From: NIOZ-UU13 sp964417935
Lineage (GTDB): Bacteria > Planctomycetota > Phycisphaerae > Sedimentisphaerales > Anaerobacaceae
DNA: 38,942 bases
Assembly: GCA_964417935.1 (NCBI GenBank)
Contig: CAYQKF010000042.1
Span: 1-38,942, forward strand
Direction: 5' to 3'
The notes under the pieces were generated by a model, which saw nothing but the letters and a program-made list of their open reading frames with translations, was not told the DNA's origin and ran no database searches. The translations under genes were made by a program, and so were the position numbers. Positions 8,025 to 16,350 of the stretch are shown one piece after another. How positions within the stretch are numbered: position 1 is the first letter of the stretch; each line of letters begins with the position of its first letter.

Positions 8025-8888
8025 CTATTCTTTTGTCGGCGGGCTCAGGTACTTAAAAAACTCCGAATCGATGGGTAAAACGATGGTCGTCCCTTTGCCA
8101 AGGGAATTGCCGTAAGCTTCCAAAGTACGGACAAATGAGTAAAACTCAGTGTCCTTTTCATAAGCCTGGGCATATATTCTTAGGGCCTCGGCGTCGCCTT
8201 CGCCTTTTGTTTTCTCGGCCTCCATGTAACTTTCTGCGAGCAGGATTGTCTTATCTTTGTCGGTCTGTGCCTTAATTTTCACAGACTCTTCCTCGCCTTC
8301 AGAGCGATATTGTTTTGCGATTTTCTGCCTTTCGGCCTTCATTCGGTCAAAGACCGAATATGTATTGTCCTGCGGCAGGTCAGCCCGCTTTATTCGCACA
8401 TCGATAACCTGGATTCCATAGTCAGCGGCTTTCTGAGCGCACTGCTCGGCCACTTTGTGCATTATCTGCTGGCGGTTGACAGACACTATTTCCGTCAAGG
8501 TGTGCCTGGCAATCTCTTCGCGCATTTCAGAATAAACGATGTCATCCAGTAGCGACTGGGCATCGGATATGTTTCTTGCGGTTTTATAGAACTTAAGTGG
8601 GTCAATGATTTTCCAGCGGGCATAATTATCAACAACCAAAGTCTTTTTATCATCGGTGAAAATATTTTTCGCAGCCGCATCGTATTCCAGAACCCTGGCT
8701 TCGAATCTGTGCACTTTTTGAATTAGTGGAATCTTGAAGTGCAGGCCTGGTTGTTTTACTTCTCTTACGAATTTTCCCAACTGAGTGACAATGGCCTGCT
8801 CGGTTTCATCTACAGTGAACAGCGAAGTGGCCAATGCCGCTGCAATTATCGCGATGATTACAATCACACTGATAAGTTTTTTATTCAT
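8025..8888 (-). CDS. hflC: HflC, SPFH-domain membrane protein
   Basis: 287 residues. GGAGGT lies 4 nt before the ATG, and the start overlaps the hflK stop as ATGA (8885-8888), so translation is coupled. One N-terminal membrane anchor (residues 5-25) is followed by an SPFH/band-7 domain (about 26-210: VDETEQAIVTQLGKFVREVKQPGLHFKIP, VYSEMREEIARHTLTEI) and a charged helical region (EAEKTKGEGDAEALRIYAQAY). The family assembles with HflK into a membrane cage that encloses and restrains the FtsH protease. Placed next to an Hsp20 gene, this suggests a protein quality-control neighbourhood. Confidence 0.95.
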   Translation of the reverse strand: MNKKLISVIVIIAIIAAALATSLFTVDETEQAIVTQLGKFVREVKQPGLHFKIPLIQKVHRFEARVLEYDAAAKNIFTDDKKTLVVDNYARWKIIDPLKFYKTARNISDAQSLLDDIVYSEMREEIARHTLTEIVSVNRQQIMHKVAEQCAQKAADYGIQVIDVRIKRADLPQDNTYSVFDRMKAERQKIAKQYRSEGEEESVKIKAQTDKDKTILLAESYMEAEKTKGEGDAEALRIYAQAYEKDTEFYSFVRTLEAYGNSLGKGTTIVLPIDSEFFKYLSPPTKE

Positions 8889-9922
8889 CTTGACCTCCGA
8901 GGTTCCGGGGTTGGATTTTGCGGTGTATTGCTAAATGGTGCACCTTCAAGGGGCAAAAGTTTCAGCAGGCCATCTCCGGTTTCGGAATCTATTATAAACT
9001 TTTTGATGCCTGGGAGCACTTGCTCCATCGTTTCCAAATAGAGCCGCTTTCGTGTTACATCTTTTGCCTTTTCATACTCATTAAGCACGGCCAAAAATTT
9101 CGCCACATCGCCATGGGCCCGTTTTATCTTCTCTTCCTTGTAAGCCTCCGCCGCCAAGACTACGCTCCTGGCCTGGCCGCGGGCCTTGGGGATGATGTCT
9201 TCTTGATAGCCCTGGGCTTCCTGTATCAATTTTTCCTTATCCTCCTTGGCGCTTACCACGTCGCTAAATGCCGCTGCAACCTCTTTTGGCGGCTGGACAG
9301 TCTGAAGTTTAACCTCTGTTATCTTGATGCCACCTTCGTATTTATCTATTATTTCCTGCAACAGTTCGCAGATGTCGTTTTCGACCGGCTCCTTTTCTCC
9401 GATGAGCACATCGTCAATAGGCCTTCTCCCGACAACCTGCCGCAGTGCCACTTCGGCTGCATCTTTAATTGTACCCTGCGGTCCTTCTAGATTGCGTACA
9501 TTAAACAGGTATTCAGCAGCGTCCTTTATCTTATACTGGACTATGATTTGCGCATCGATAATTTGCTCGTCACCGGTAAGCATTAGCGACTCTTCGGTGT
9601 GGAAGTTGTACCTTGCCGGCGGGCCCGGGCTAACCGTTTCAAAGCCGATCTCTATCCGCCTTACCTGCTCTACCTTTGGTTTGTCGACCTTCTCAATCGG
9701 CCAGGGCCAATGATAGTGTGGACCCGGCTGCTTCACTTCATCCAAGGCTTTGCCAAATCGGCGTACCACCCCCTGCTCACCAGGTCTTACTATATATATC
9801 CCCGACAAAAGCCATAGCACCAATAGAATCGGGACTGCCCATTTGAGCAAGGGGACCCACTGTTTGGGAAATTTAAAATTCATCCTATATTCACCTGTTT
9901 CCCATTGACTTATCCGTTCCAT
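8885..9922 (-). CDS. hflK: HflK, SPFH-domain membrane protein
   Basis: 345 residues from the ATG at 9922, which has AAAGGA 6 nt upstream. A second ATG at 9883 (MNFKFPKQW) has a weaker AGGTG and is also possible; it would give 332 residues. The membrane segment (PLLKWAVPILLVLWLL) is followed by the band-7 domain (IVRPGEQGVVRRFGKALDEVKQPGPHYHWPWP; GRRPIDDVLIGEK) and a long helical region (AQGYQEDIIPKARGQARSV). The C-terminus is proline-rich. HflK pairs with HflC in the FtsH-regulating complex. The gene is the first of the hflK-hflC pair; a 173-bp repeat element lies just upstream (10013-10185). Confidence 0.95.
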   Translation of the reverse strand: MERISQWETGEYRMNFKFPKQWVPLLKWAVPILLVLWLLSGIYIVRPGEQGVVRRFGKALDEVKQPGPHYHWPWPIEKVDKPKVEQVRRIEIGFETVSPGPPARYNFHTEESLMLTGDEQIIDAQIIVQYKIKDAAEYLFNVRNLEGPQGTIKDAAEVALRQVVGRRPIDDVLIGEKEPVENDICELLQEIIDKYEGGIKITEVKLQTVQPPKEVAAAFSDVVSAKEDKEKLIQEAQGYQEDIIPKARGQARSVVLAAEAYKEEKIKRAHGDVAKFLAVLNEYEKAKDVTRKRLYLETMEQVLPGIKKFIIDSETGDGLLKLLPLEGAPFSNTPQNPTPEPRRSR

Positions 9923-10012
9923 AAGAGGTCCTTTCCAAGACACAAGCGACGTACAGTCGCTGCCGCATATCATCAATTATAGGTCAGCCCAGCACAGCGT
10001 CAAGTATATTTA

Positions 10013-10185
10013 GAAACTATCTCAAAACTGGGTTGCCCATTAAAACAGTTGCCCTGAGCGAAGCGAAGGGACTGGCGGGCAAAAATAAGTGATTCTTCCC
10101 CTTCGGCTTCGCTCAGGGCTTCGGCTAATGCAGTACTAAAGGCTTTTTGTGCTCAGAATGACTAATTGTGTTTTGAGATAGTTTC
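10013..10185. mobile_element. Candidate MITE-like element with perfect 16-bp terminal inverted repeats
   Basis: GAAACTATCTCAAAAC at 10013-10028 is the exact reverse complement of GTTTTGAGATAGTTTC at 10170-10185. The interior holds a second, imperfect inverted pair: CCCTGAGCGAAGCGAAGG near 10053 and CCTTCGGCTTCGCTCAGGG near 10100. There is no coding capacity and no clear target duplication. It sits between hflK and the divergent thioesterase gene, so it may carry or disturb their promoters. A diverged fragment with similar internal sequence lies at 25136-25237. Confidence 0.6.
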
Positions 10186-10267
10186 CTATGTGTAGGGTGG
10201 GGCTTGCCCGGCTGCGATAATGTGGGTATTATATGGCATTATGCCGAATTACATACATTCTGAAAAA

Positions 10268-10750
10268 ATGACAAACAAAAAAGGCAAAAGTCCAAAAGAA
10301 AGCGCGGTAGAAACAAGATACCTACTTATGCCCCACCAGGCCAATCCTCAGGGCACAGCGTTCGGCGGAGCAATTGTGGCCTGGATTGATATGGTGGCGG
10401 CAATGGTCGCACAAAGGCACTGCGGCAAAGAAGTTGTTACCGCAGGTATCGACTCGCTGGTTTTTAAAGAGCCGATTCGTGTGGGTGACCAAGTCGTCTT
10501 AAAAGCCTCTATCAATTATGTCGGCCGCTCATCGATGGAGGTGGGAGTCCAAGTCAGCAGAGAAGATCCATACGGCGGCAACAGGGTTATAGCTACGAAG
10601 GCGCATTTGACTTTTGTTGCGCTGGATGAGAACAAGAGGCCGACCGCTGTGGCGCCGATATTGCCCGAAACAGAACAGGAAAAAAGACGCTACGAGAACG
10701 CCAAGCTTCGAGTCAAAGCCCGAAAAGAGCTGCTTGAGAAAATGACCTGA
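10268..10750 (+). CDS. Acyl-CoA thioesterase, hotdog fold (YciA/ACOT-like)
   Basis: 160 residues from the ATG at 10268; upstream in-frame ATGs at 10220 and 10241 would add a region unlike the family, and none has a clear ribosome binding site. The hotdog fold is recognisable: ETRYLLMPHQANPQGTAFGGAIVAWIDMVAAMVAQRH matches the N-G-x-x-F-G-G and following aspartate region of YciA-type thioesterases, then AGIDSLVFKEPIRVGDQVVLKASINYVGRSSMEV. A charged Lys/Glu-rich tail follows. It hydrolyses acyl-CoA to free acid and CoA in the cytoplasm; the chain length cannot be read from sequence. The gene stands alone, convergent with the DUF2723 gene. Confidence 0.88.
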   Translation: MTNKKGKSPKESAVETRYLLMPHQANPQGTAFGGAIVAWIDMVAAMVAQRHCGKEVVTAGIDSLVFKEPIRVGDQVVLKASINYVGRSSMEVGVQVSREDPYGGNRVIATKAHLTFVALDENKRPTAVAPILPETEQEKRRYENAKLRVKARKELLEKMT

Positions 10751-10872
10751 TATGCCAGCGTTGCGAATGGTTTATAGATCAGAGGCTGGGTATATTCATC
10801 CACTGGAGCATTAATTCGCAATTAGACTCGGTCATCAATCATTCGATGGTAGGTGCCTCCGAACTGTTTGAG

Positions 10873-12339
10873 TCAATCGACTATTTTCCAGACAATTCCT
10901 TGGCGCTTACGTCCGGCTAACGGCGAAACGGTGTAAACATCTGCTTCCATGAGCCATTGCTCTATGGATTTTTCACTCAACAGCGGCACACCTTCACCGC
11001 TTGCATATTCGGATATGATTGTAATATCCGCTCTTTTTCTCTCAACTTCCTGCATATACAGCAGTGGATAAACCATCGTGTTGTCTGCATAAACGACAGC
11101 TTCAGGTTCAAGTTTGTCGAATACTTCTTCGGCGAATTTTTCTGCTCCACTGTAACCTGCCTTCCACGGCTGCAAGAACCACATATAGTCATCGCGGTAA
11201 GGGACATCTGCTCTTGTGGAAATATCGAATCCAGCTTTCTCTGCTATAGCAGGAGCAATGATATAGGTTGGGATTGGCAGCAAGGCGAAGATAAAAACTA
11301 TCCAACAGAGAATTTTGCGATTGGGCTGGATAACAAGCAACTCAAAACCGACACCAATCAGAACCGAAACCAGGCAATAAAAAGGTATGAAAAATGCGTA
11401 TCTATCCGGCACCGTATATCTAAAAGCGAATATAAAGAAAAGTATTAACAACGCCAAAAAGATGTTTGCGAAGCTGCGGGCCGGTGATATTTTTCTTAGC
11501 CCACAGATACCCGCAAAGAAGAATATGACGTTTGGCGTGGGAAAATTGTATGCAAGAAATATCAGATTCTCTTTGATAAGTTCGCTCGAAAGACCCACGT
11601 TAAGAACATTCCCCTGCCAGCTTTTGCCGAAAAGCGCTGAGGCCGCGGTAGCTGCAAAACCGCCAGTCTGGATGATATTTTTGAGGATAAGGTATCCGTA
11701 TGGAGCTGAACCGATAAGCCACATCAGAACAATAATTCCAAAGTGTCTTAGCCTGATTTGCCTTCGTGCTAACAGAACTATGCAAAACGCCAGGTAGCAA
11801 ACAAAGGGAATCACAGCCAACATGTGGTTGGCGGCTGCCAGGCCGTTGAAAAGCCCAAGCAAGTATAGAAACACCAACCGCCTTGTTTTAACATATTGCA
11901 GCAGAATTAACAGTTCGGTCAGTAACAGTGCCGTATAGAGGGTATATGTTTCTGCGATAACGGCGTGCCGCCAAAAGGTATGCGAAAAGGCCAGCGCAGC
12001 AGCAGCAATTACGGCAGGTAACATCCTGTTCAGCCATAATCGCAGTAGCAAAAACAGATTTGCGATTGTTAATGCCGCTGCAACGGCGGAAATCAAGTTT
12101 ATCCTGTATGCGAATTCACCAAGCCGAATGCGTTTTACTCCGATGCCGATAATATGATAAAGCGGGTGTGAAAGTGCCAGGCCGAGATTGCCCTGGACAT
12201 CATTGTGCCATATTCGGTACTGATACATTCCGCTGTCCTGCCAGAGCGGCCCCGGCGCACAAGTGGCTACATAGAGCACCGCCGCTATTAAAAGGACAGC
12301 AATGTAACTTGCTTTAAGATTGTTACCGGCTTCGACCAT
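10873..12339 (-). CDS. DUF2723-type multi-pass membrane glycosyltransferase
   Basis: 488 residues, about ten predicted membrane helices. The family signature is near the N-terminus: WQDSG (about 34-38), then LALSHPLYHIIG, and later AFSHTFWRHAVIAETYTL, as in DUF2723 proteins related to GT-C/PMT mannosyltransferases. The acidic residue after the first helix (in WQDSG) is the usual catalytic position in GT-C enzymes. The C-terminal 110 residues are soluble and probably extracytoplasmic. These enzymes use lipid-linked sugars on the outer face of the membrane. The neighbouring mannose-6-phosphate isomerase on the same strand, about 130 bp upstream, fits a role in mannose-containing glycans, but this link is inference. 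No strong ribosome binding site is visible. Confidence 0.8.
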   Translation of the reverse strand: MVEAGNNLKASYIAVLLIAAVLYVATCAPGPLWQDSGMYQYRIWHNDVQGNLGLALSHPLYHIIGIGVKRIRLGEFAYRINLISAVAAALTIANLFLLLRLWLNRMLPAVIAAAALAFSHTFWRHAVIAETYTLYTALLLTELLILLQYVKTRRLVFLYLLGLFNGLAAANHMLAVIPFVCYLAFCIVLLARRQIRLRHFGIIVLMWLIGSAPYGYLILKNIIQTGGFAATAASALFGKSWQGNVLNVGLSSELIKENLIFLAYNFPTPNVIFFFAGICGLRKISPARSFANIFLALLILFFIFAFRYTVPDRYAFFIPFYCLVSVLIGVGFELLVIQPNRKILCWIVFIFALLPIPTYIIAPAIAEKAGFDISTRADVPYRDDYMWFLQPWKAGYSGAEKFAEEVFDKLEPEAVVYADNTMVYPLLYMQEVERKRADITIISEYASGEGVPLLSEKSIEQWLMEADVYTVSPLAGRKRQGIVWKIVD

Positions 12340-12390
12340 TGACTATTTTCGATTGACTATTTCCTATTCTCAAACTGACCAATTCTCTGT

Positions 12391-12415
12391 GTCATTCCCG
12401 CGAAAGCGGGAATCC
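12391..12415. repeat. GTCATTCCCGC hairpin repeat
   Basis: GTCATTCCCGC-GAAA-GCGGGAATCC, with an 8-bp perfect stem. Same family as the first hairpin at 5971-6035. It lies in the gap between the ManA and DUF2723 genes. Confidence 0.65.
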
Positions 12416-12471
12416 ACACTTTTGCCGGAACCAATATCGTAGATCCCCCGTCTTTTGGCGGAATCAATTAC

Positions 12472-13458
12472 TTAAACGGTTACTGTTAAGTATTCTGTAT
12501 CGCCGGCAAACCGTATCGCTCCCTCATAGACGGCAGGAACAAGCAGAGTGTCACCGGCCTTGAATTCAAGTGTGTTTGCCCCGGTCCCCAGAATTGTTCC
12601 GAAGCCGGAAATAATAATGAGCGTCTTCATTTGTCCGGGCGAAAGAAGCATTTCGCAGTTCTTCCCCTGGTGGCCTTTGTCTATCTTGAAGTATTCGCAA
12701 TCTACCAGCCGTCCTATTGTTGTTACTGAAAGATTATCACCGGAGGCATCGAAATGAATGCTTTCTAAAGCTTCTTCGATATGCAGCTCTCTGGGCTTGC
12801 CAGACTCGTCAATCCTGTTCCAATCGAAAACACGATATGTCGTATCCGAGGGCATCTGAATCTCAGCTATCAGCAAGCCCGGGCCAATGGCATGTGCGGT
12901 TCCGGCTGGAAGAAAATGACACTGGCCTACTTCGACCTGTACCTTTGCTAACATCTCAGCGACATTACCCTTTTCTATCGCCTCGGCGAATTGCTCTTTC
13001 GTTACGCCTTCTTTGAGCCCTTTATAAATTACCGAACCGGGTTCGGCGGATATGATATACCAGCACTCGGTTTTAGGCTCTCCCTTATCTAATCGCCGAC
13101 AGGTTTGCTCATCGGGGTGAACCTGCACGCTCAGGATGTCTTCGGCGTCCAGCAGTTTAATTAACAGAGGAAAAGGCCCTCGGAAATATTCATCGCCTGT
13201 TATTTCTTTGGGAAATTTGTCGATAGCCGAGATGAGATTTTGGCCGGCTAATTCGCCATTTGCGATTACGGATTTGTCGTCCGGCAAATCGGCCAATTCC
13301 CAGCTTTCACCGATTTTCTCAAACGGCGGTATATCCTTATTGAAAACCTCTCGCAGCTTCTGACCGCCCCAAATCCGCTGTTTGTAAATCGGCTTAAACT
13401 TTAATGGATACGCTTCCACGCAGATTATTTTAACCGCAACCCAGCGTCTCGTCCACAA
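12472..13458 (-). CDS. manA: Mannose-6-phosphate isomerase, class I
   Basis: 328 residues if read from the TTG at 13458; a GTG at 13419 (start of VEAYPLKFKPIYKQRIWGG) would trim 13 residues and fits the family start better, but neither has a good ribosome binding site. The cupin metal site is visible: QVHPDE (about 116-121), PKTECWY (about 133) and the later PAGTAHAIGPG. The protein has the short bacterial (YvyI-like) length. It interconverts mannose-6-phosphate and fructose-6-phosphate, feeding GDP-mannose synthesis or mannose catabolism. The downstream DUF2723 gene and the GH99-like proteins in this window give it a mannose-related context. Confidence 0.92.
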   Translation of the reverse strand: MWTRRWVAVKIICVEAYPLKFKPIYKQRIWGGQKLREVFNKDIPPFEKIGESWELADLPDDKSVIANGELAGQNLISAIDKFPKEITGDEYFRGPFPLLIKLLDAEDILSVQVHPDEQTCRRLDKGEPKTECWYIISAEPGSVIYKGLKEGVTKEQFAEAIEKGNVAEMLAKVQVEVGQCHFLPAGTAHAIGPGLLIAEIQMPSDTTYRVFDWNRIDESGKPRELHIEEALESIHFDASGDNLSVTTIGRLVDCEYFKIDKGHQGKNCEMLLSPGQMKTLIIISGFGTILGTGANTLEFKAGDTLLVPAVYEGAIRFAGDTEYLTVTV

Positions 13459-13514
13459 CCTGATTCAAAGAAATCTTCGCATCAAAGATAGTGGTCTGCA
13501 ACATCTAATTTGAT

Positions 13515-13565
13515 GGGTGGCAACCTCAAGCGAGTCCCGAAAAATCGGGACGAGCTTGGGGATGG
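13515..13565. repeat. Dispersed hairpin repeat, copy 2
   Basis: Reverse-orientation copy of the element at 5773-5823, with the same flanks (GGGTGGCAACCTC at the left, TTGGGGATGG at the right). Here the left arm (AAGCGAGTCCCGA, 13528-13540) has two substitutions, so the 13-bp stem is imperfect against 13545-13557. A GGTGGG hairpin follows at 13594-13612. Confidence 0.75.
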
Positions 13566-13593
13566 CTCGGAGCAACTACCGGTTCCATATCAG

Positions 13594-13612
13594 GGTGGGA
13601 TTTTACCCCACC
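13594..13612. repeat. GGTGGG hairpin downstream of the GH99-like gene
   Basis: GGTGGG (13594-13599), a 7-nt loop, CCCACC (13607-13612). It lies about 25 bp past the stop of the minus-strand gene at 13637-14551. No T-tract follows; it probably belongs to the GTGGGG hairpin family. Confidence 0.45.
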
Positions 13613-13636
13613 ATCAATATCTTAATGTTCAATATG

Positions 13637-14551
13637 TTATTTTGCTTTCACGAGCTTGAGCTTGCTTACCGCAAGCGCCAAATCACCGCCGAGAATTACT
13701 ATACGAAAGTCGGTACCGTTGCACCGATTCATAAAACGACATTGCAGAAGCGTAAAATCAGCCGTTTTCCACTTGCCTGTTTTGCCGACCGAGACGTCTG
13801 CGACCGCGCGAAAAGCAACTTCAAACAAACCCATTTTGGAATTTGCATTGTCGTACTCCAGCCGAAAGGATGTGCATCCCGTGTCCCGGTAGGTAACGGA
13901 CACTGAGACTGTCTGGCTGAACAGTTCGTAAGCGAATGCGTCGTCCACATTAAAATAAAGGTAACGGCTTTTACTCAAGTGCGGATTCGTTTCCGAAACA
14001 ACCGCTTCGATGTCTCCGAATTTCTTCGTTTTCCACACACCGTCGCCGCTGCTTTGACGAAGATTCAGGCCCTTTAGCCGGCCCGGCTCCCAGACAACGG
14101 TGTTTGCACCTGCGTACCCCGCGCCAATCCTGAGGTTCGTCTTCGCCCGCCACATATCTGCAAAAAGACCTGTCAGCACAATATAGCTTCGGCCGTACTC
14201 TCGGCTGTGCGCCACATCTGTCTCCTCGTGCCATTCGTTCCACGTCTCGACGTGTGCTATCCAGGGCCTGTGCTCCGGATTCAGTTGCAGCACCTTTAAC
14301 CATCTCTCAATATAGGTCTGGCCGTTACGGTTGATAATATTACTCTTTGTGTCGATGTCATACCAATAGAAATACGTCGTACCAACAGTCGGCTGGCCAT
14401 ATTTGAATGAATCAGCATCTTTATGCTCCCCTGCCCGTAACGGAAAAAACCTTCCAGGTGGTTTTTGAGGCAGCTTACTTTTCGCTGAAAGAGGTACACA
14501 AAACACACATAACAATATTGACAGACAAATAGCTCTGCGCATTATAGCCAT
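13637..14551 (-). CDS. Shortened GH99-like exported protein with C-terminal beta-sandwich domain
   Basis: 304 residues from the ATG at 14551, which follows GAGGT by 5 nt (ATGs also at 14563 and 14542). A signal peptide is followed by a partial GH99/DUF5010-like barrel: TVGTTYFYWYDI resembles the first strand, then directly RNGQTYIERW and WNEWHEETDVAHSREYG. The latter matches the catalytic block of the full-size relative at 27781-29559 (NEWHEG). Here the two motif glutamates are residues 106 and 109, against 319 and 322 there, so about 200 residues of the barrel are missing. The C-terminal part (about 185-304: SRYLYFNVDDAF, FRLEYDN, GKWKTADFTL, NGTDFRIVI) looks like a carbohydrate-binding beta-sandwich. 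It is either a degenerate enzyme kept for its binding domain or an internal-deletion product. It lies downstream of the thiE-type gene. Confidence 0.65.
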   Translation of the reverse strand: MAIMRRAICLSILLCVFCVPLSAKSKLPQKPPGRFFPLRAGEHKDADSFKYGQPTVGTTYFYWYDIDTKSNIINRNGQTYIERWLKVLQLNPEHRPWIAHVETWNEWHEETDVAHSREYGRSYIVLTGLFADMWRAKTNLRIGAGYAGANTVVWEPGRLKGLNLRQSSGDGVWKTKKFGDIEAVVSETNPHLSKSRYLYFNVDDAFAYELFSQTVSVSVTYRDTGCTSFRLEYDNANSKMGLFEVAFRAVADVSVGKTGKWKTADFTLLQCRFMNRCNGTDFRIVILGGDLALAVSKLKLVKAK

Positions 14552-14626
14552 ACCTGACCTCATAATCCAATCGGCAGGGCGGACAGCCGGAGCATAAGTC
14601 CTGCCTTAATAATTACCAGTTACCAT

Positions 14627-15685
14627 TTACCCGTTACCATGCTTGAATGCTGTAATCTTTTCTTTCAGCGCCCGACAGGCCGCCGCTGCGTTACTGGCTT
14701 TCGTCACCGCAGCACAAACCGCAATCGCTTTTGCATCAGCTCTCAAAACATCTTCGACATTATCCAGCGTTATACCGCCGATAGCCACGCTTACGATACC
14801 GGTATCGGCAAGTATCTCTGTTGCCTGCCTGACATAGTCCAGACCGACCGCCTTAGCAGTCGGTTTCGTCTCGGTGGCAAAGACCGGCCCCAGGGCAGCG
14901 TATGTAGGCCTCTCCTCGCAAGCGGTACACAATTGCTTTAGCGAGTGCGTACTTTTGCCGATAATCAGCGGTGCCAACTGGAGCCTGCGGGCCTGCTTGA
15001 TGGGTAAATCATTCTGGCCAAGATGAACACCGTCAGCACCTGCTGCGGCTGCGACATCAACCCGGTCGTTTATTATGCTAAGGACGCCGGCGTCTTTACA
15101 AATCCGCACGAATTCAACAGCAATCGCGAAAAGCTTGTCATCATCGATGGCCTTCGCGCGCAGTTGGATGCAATCGGCACCGCCGGCTGCGCACTTATAA
15201 GCCAAAGAAATAAATTCCGCAGGCAGGTTGCTGGTAATTATCACGTACAGCCTGACACCTTTGAATTTCTCAAAAGCATCGCTGAAAAGAACAATATCTT
15301 TCTCAAGCGTATAAGCAGCGTATCGCAGCTTTTCAATCGTCTCGGCTACGGACCGGTCTTGCGTCTGTGTCATCTCGGCAAGCACACGCAATGCCTCGGT
15401 TAGACGCTTACAGCCGGCAGTAAAACAATCACTTAGCTCGCCGCGTACAAGCTGCCCATCGACTGTCTTGCCAACGCCGACATCACCCAAGGTATCTCTG
15501 CTTGAGATAAGCCGACCGGCATCAAGCTTACCGATCACCGATGAAAGCTCGTGCCGAATCTGCTTGGTCCGTTCGGCAAGCGGTCCTGAGTTTAAAGCGA
15601 ATCTGCAAAAATCCTCTATTACACGAATCGCTTCACGGGCACGATTGAAATTGGCATCAATAATTCTATAAACCGCACTCTCCAT
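14627..15685 (-). CDS. thiE: ThiD2-ThiE fusion: thiamine phosphate synthase
   Basis: 352 residues from the ATG at 15685 (no clear ribosome binding site). The N-terminal 140 residues (YRIIDANFNRAREAIRVIEDFCRF; GELSDCFTAGCKRLTEALRVLAEM) match the ThiD2 family, reported as an alternative HMP-phosphate kinase. Residues about 145-345 are a ThiE barrel: CIQLRAKAIDD, NDRVDVAAAAGADGVHLGQNDLP, GKSTHS, AALGPVFATETKPTA and VAIGGI cover the pyrophosphate and pyrimidine sites. ThiE joins HMP-PP with thiazole phosphate to give thiamine phosphate. The fusion would supply the last two pyrimidine-side steps in one chain. I found no TPP-riboswitch signature (CTGAGA and the paired pyrophosphate arm) in the 665-bp upstream region. 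Confidence 0.93.
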   Translation of the reverse strand: MESAVYRIIDANFNRAREAIRVIEDFCRFALNSGPLAERTKQIRHELSSVIGKLDAGRLISSRDTLGDVGVGKTVDGQLVRGELSDCFTAGCKRLTEALRVLAEMTQTQDRSVAETIEKLRYAAYTLEKDIVLFSDAFEKFKGVRLYVIITSNLPAEFISLAYKCAAGGADCIQLRAKAIDDDKLFAIAVEFVRICKDAGVLSIINDRVDVAAAAGADGVHLGQNDLPIKQARRLQLAPLIIGKSTHSLKQLCTACEERPTYAALGPVFATETKPTAKAVGLDYVRQATEILADTGIVSVAIGGITLDNVEDVLRADAKAIAVCAAVTKASNAAAACRALKEKITAFKHGNG

Positions 15686-15863
15686 AACGTATCTGATTAT
15701 ACGGCCCGGGAAGGATATTGAGTAGCCAAAAATTACACGATACAGCCGGTGGTTTCTATAGTATTCTGTAAAAAGTCTGTTATGAGCGTGCGTTTTCGCA
15801 TCTAATTTGACGGCTTGGAGCTACGTTTGTGGTAATATAAGATTGGCCTTTGCGCAAAGAAAG

Positions 15864-15889
15864 AAAAAAGCGGAGCCGACCCTCCTCCG
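15864..15889 (-). terminator. Candidate intrinsic terminator upstream of the thiE gene
   Basis: On the minus strand: CGGAG (15889-15885), a 9-nt loop, CTCCG (15875-15871), then C and six T (15869-15864). It points toward the thiE-type gene, so it could end the sulfatase transcript about 450 nt past its stop, end a small RNA, or act as an attenuator. Confidence 0.5.
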
Positions 15890-15934
15890 GAACGACCCCG
15901 CAAAACAAAAAATCATTAACAAAACCGAATCAAG

Positions 15935-16002
15935 CCGATTTTGTAATTTCTAAAAATCGGGCGGATACATCCTCCTCTTATAAATTTTTAGGCCATCCGC
16001 CC
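15935..16002. other. Two adjoining stem-loops in the 665-bp non-coding gap
   Basis: Hairpin CCGATTTT (15935-15942)/AAAATCGG (15953-15960) abuts a second pair, GGGCGGAT (15959-15966)/ATCCGCCC (15995-16002); they share two bases, so they are mutually exclusive or stacked. Read on the minus strand, a strong GAGGAGG sits in the second loop but no usable start codon follows. The whole gap 15686-16350 is A/T-rich with no convincing gene; it also holds a TTATCAACA at 16187-16195 in a small hairpin. Confidence 0.4.
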
Positions 16003-16350
16003 AATATAGCTATTGTAAAATAAGACAAAAATAATAAATCCGCAAAGAATATGCCAATAATAAGAAATTTAGGCAGAAATCGCCCGTAATATTTTCTAAC
16101 ACCTTACAGCAAAATTATTTGCGCTTACAAATAACGTTCGGGTTGTGAAAATAAGAGGATGTTGTATTTTAACAGTGTGTTGTTATTTATCAACACTTAT
16201 TGTGCCCACCCAACCCATGTTTACACAAAAAGGAGGGTGTGAAGCTAAATAGTGGGTGGATTTATTGTGTGTTTATAAAAAGCAACATAAAGTGTAAAAA
16301 ATAAACAATTTTGCTAAAACCGGCATTGTGCATATTCTTTGTGATGGGTA

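Noticed and set aside
16206..16310. Short frame after AAAGGAGG near 16214 (plus strand)
   Set aside because: The GTG is only about 2 nt from the AGGAGG, the frame is about 22 codons, and nothing supports it.
15686..16350. TPP riboswitch in front of the thiE-type gene
   Set aside because: I looked for the CTGAGA core and its partner arm on the minus strand and did not find them.
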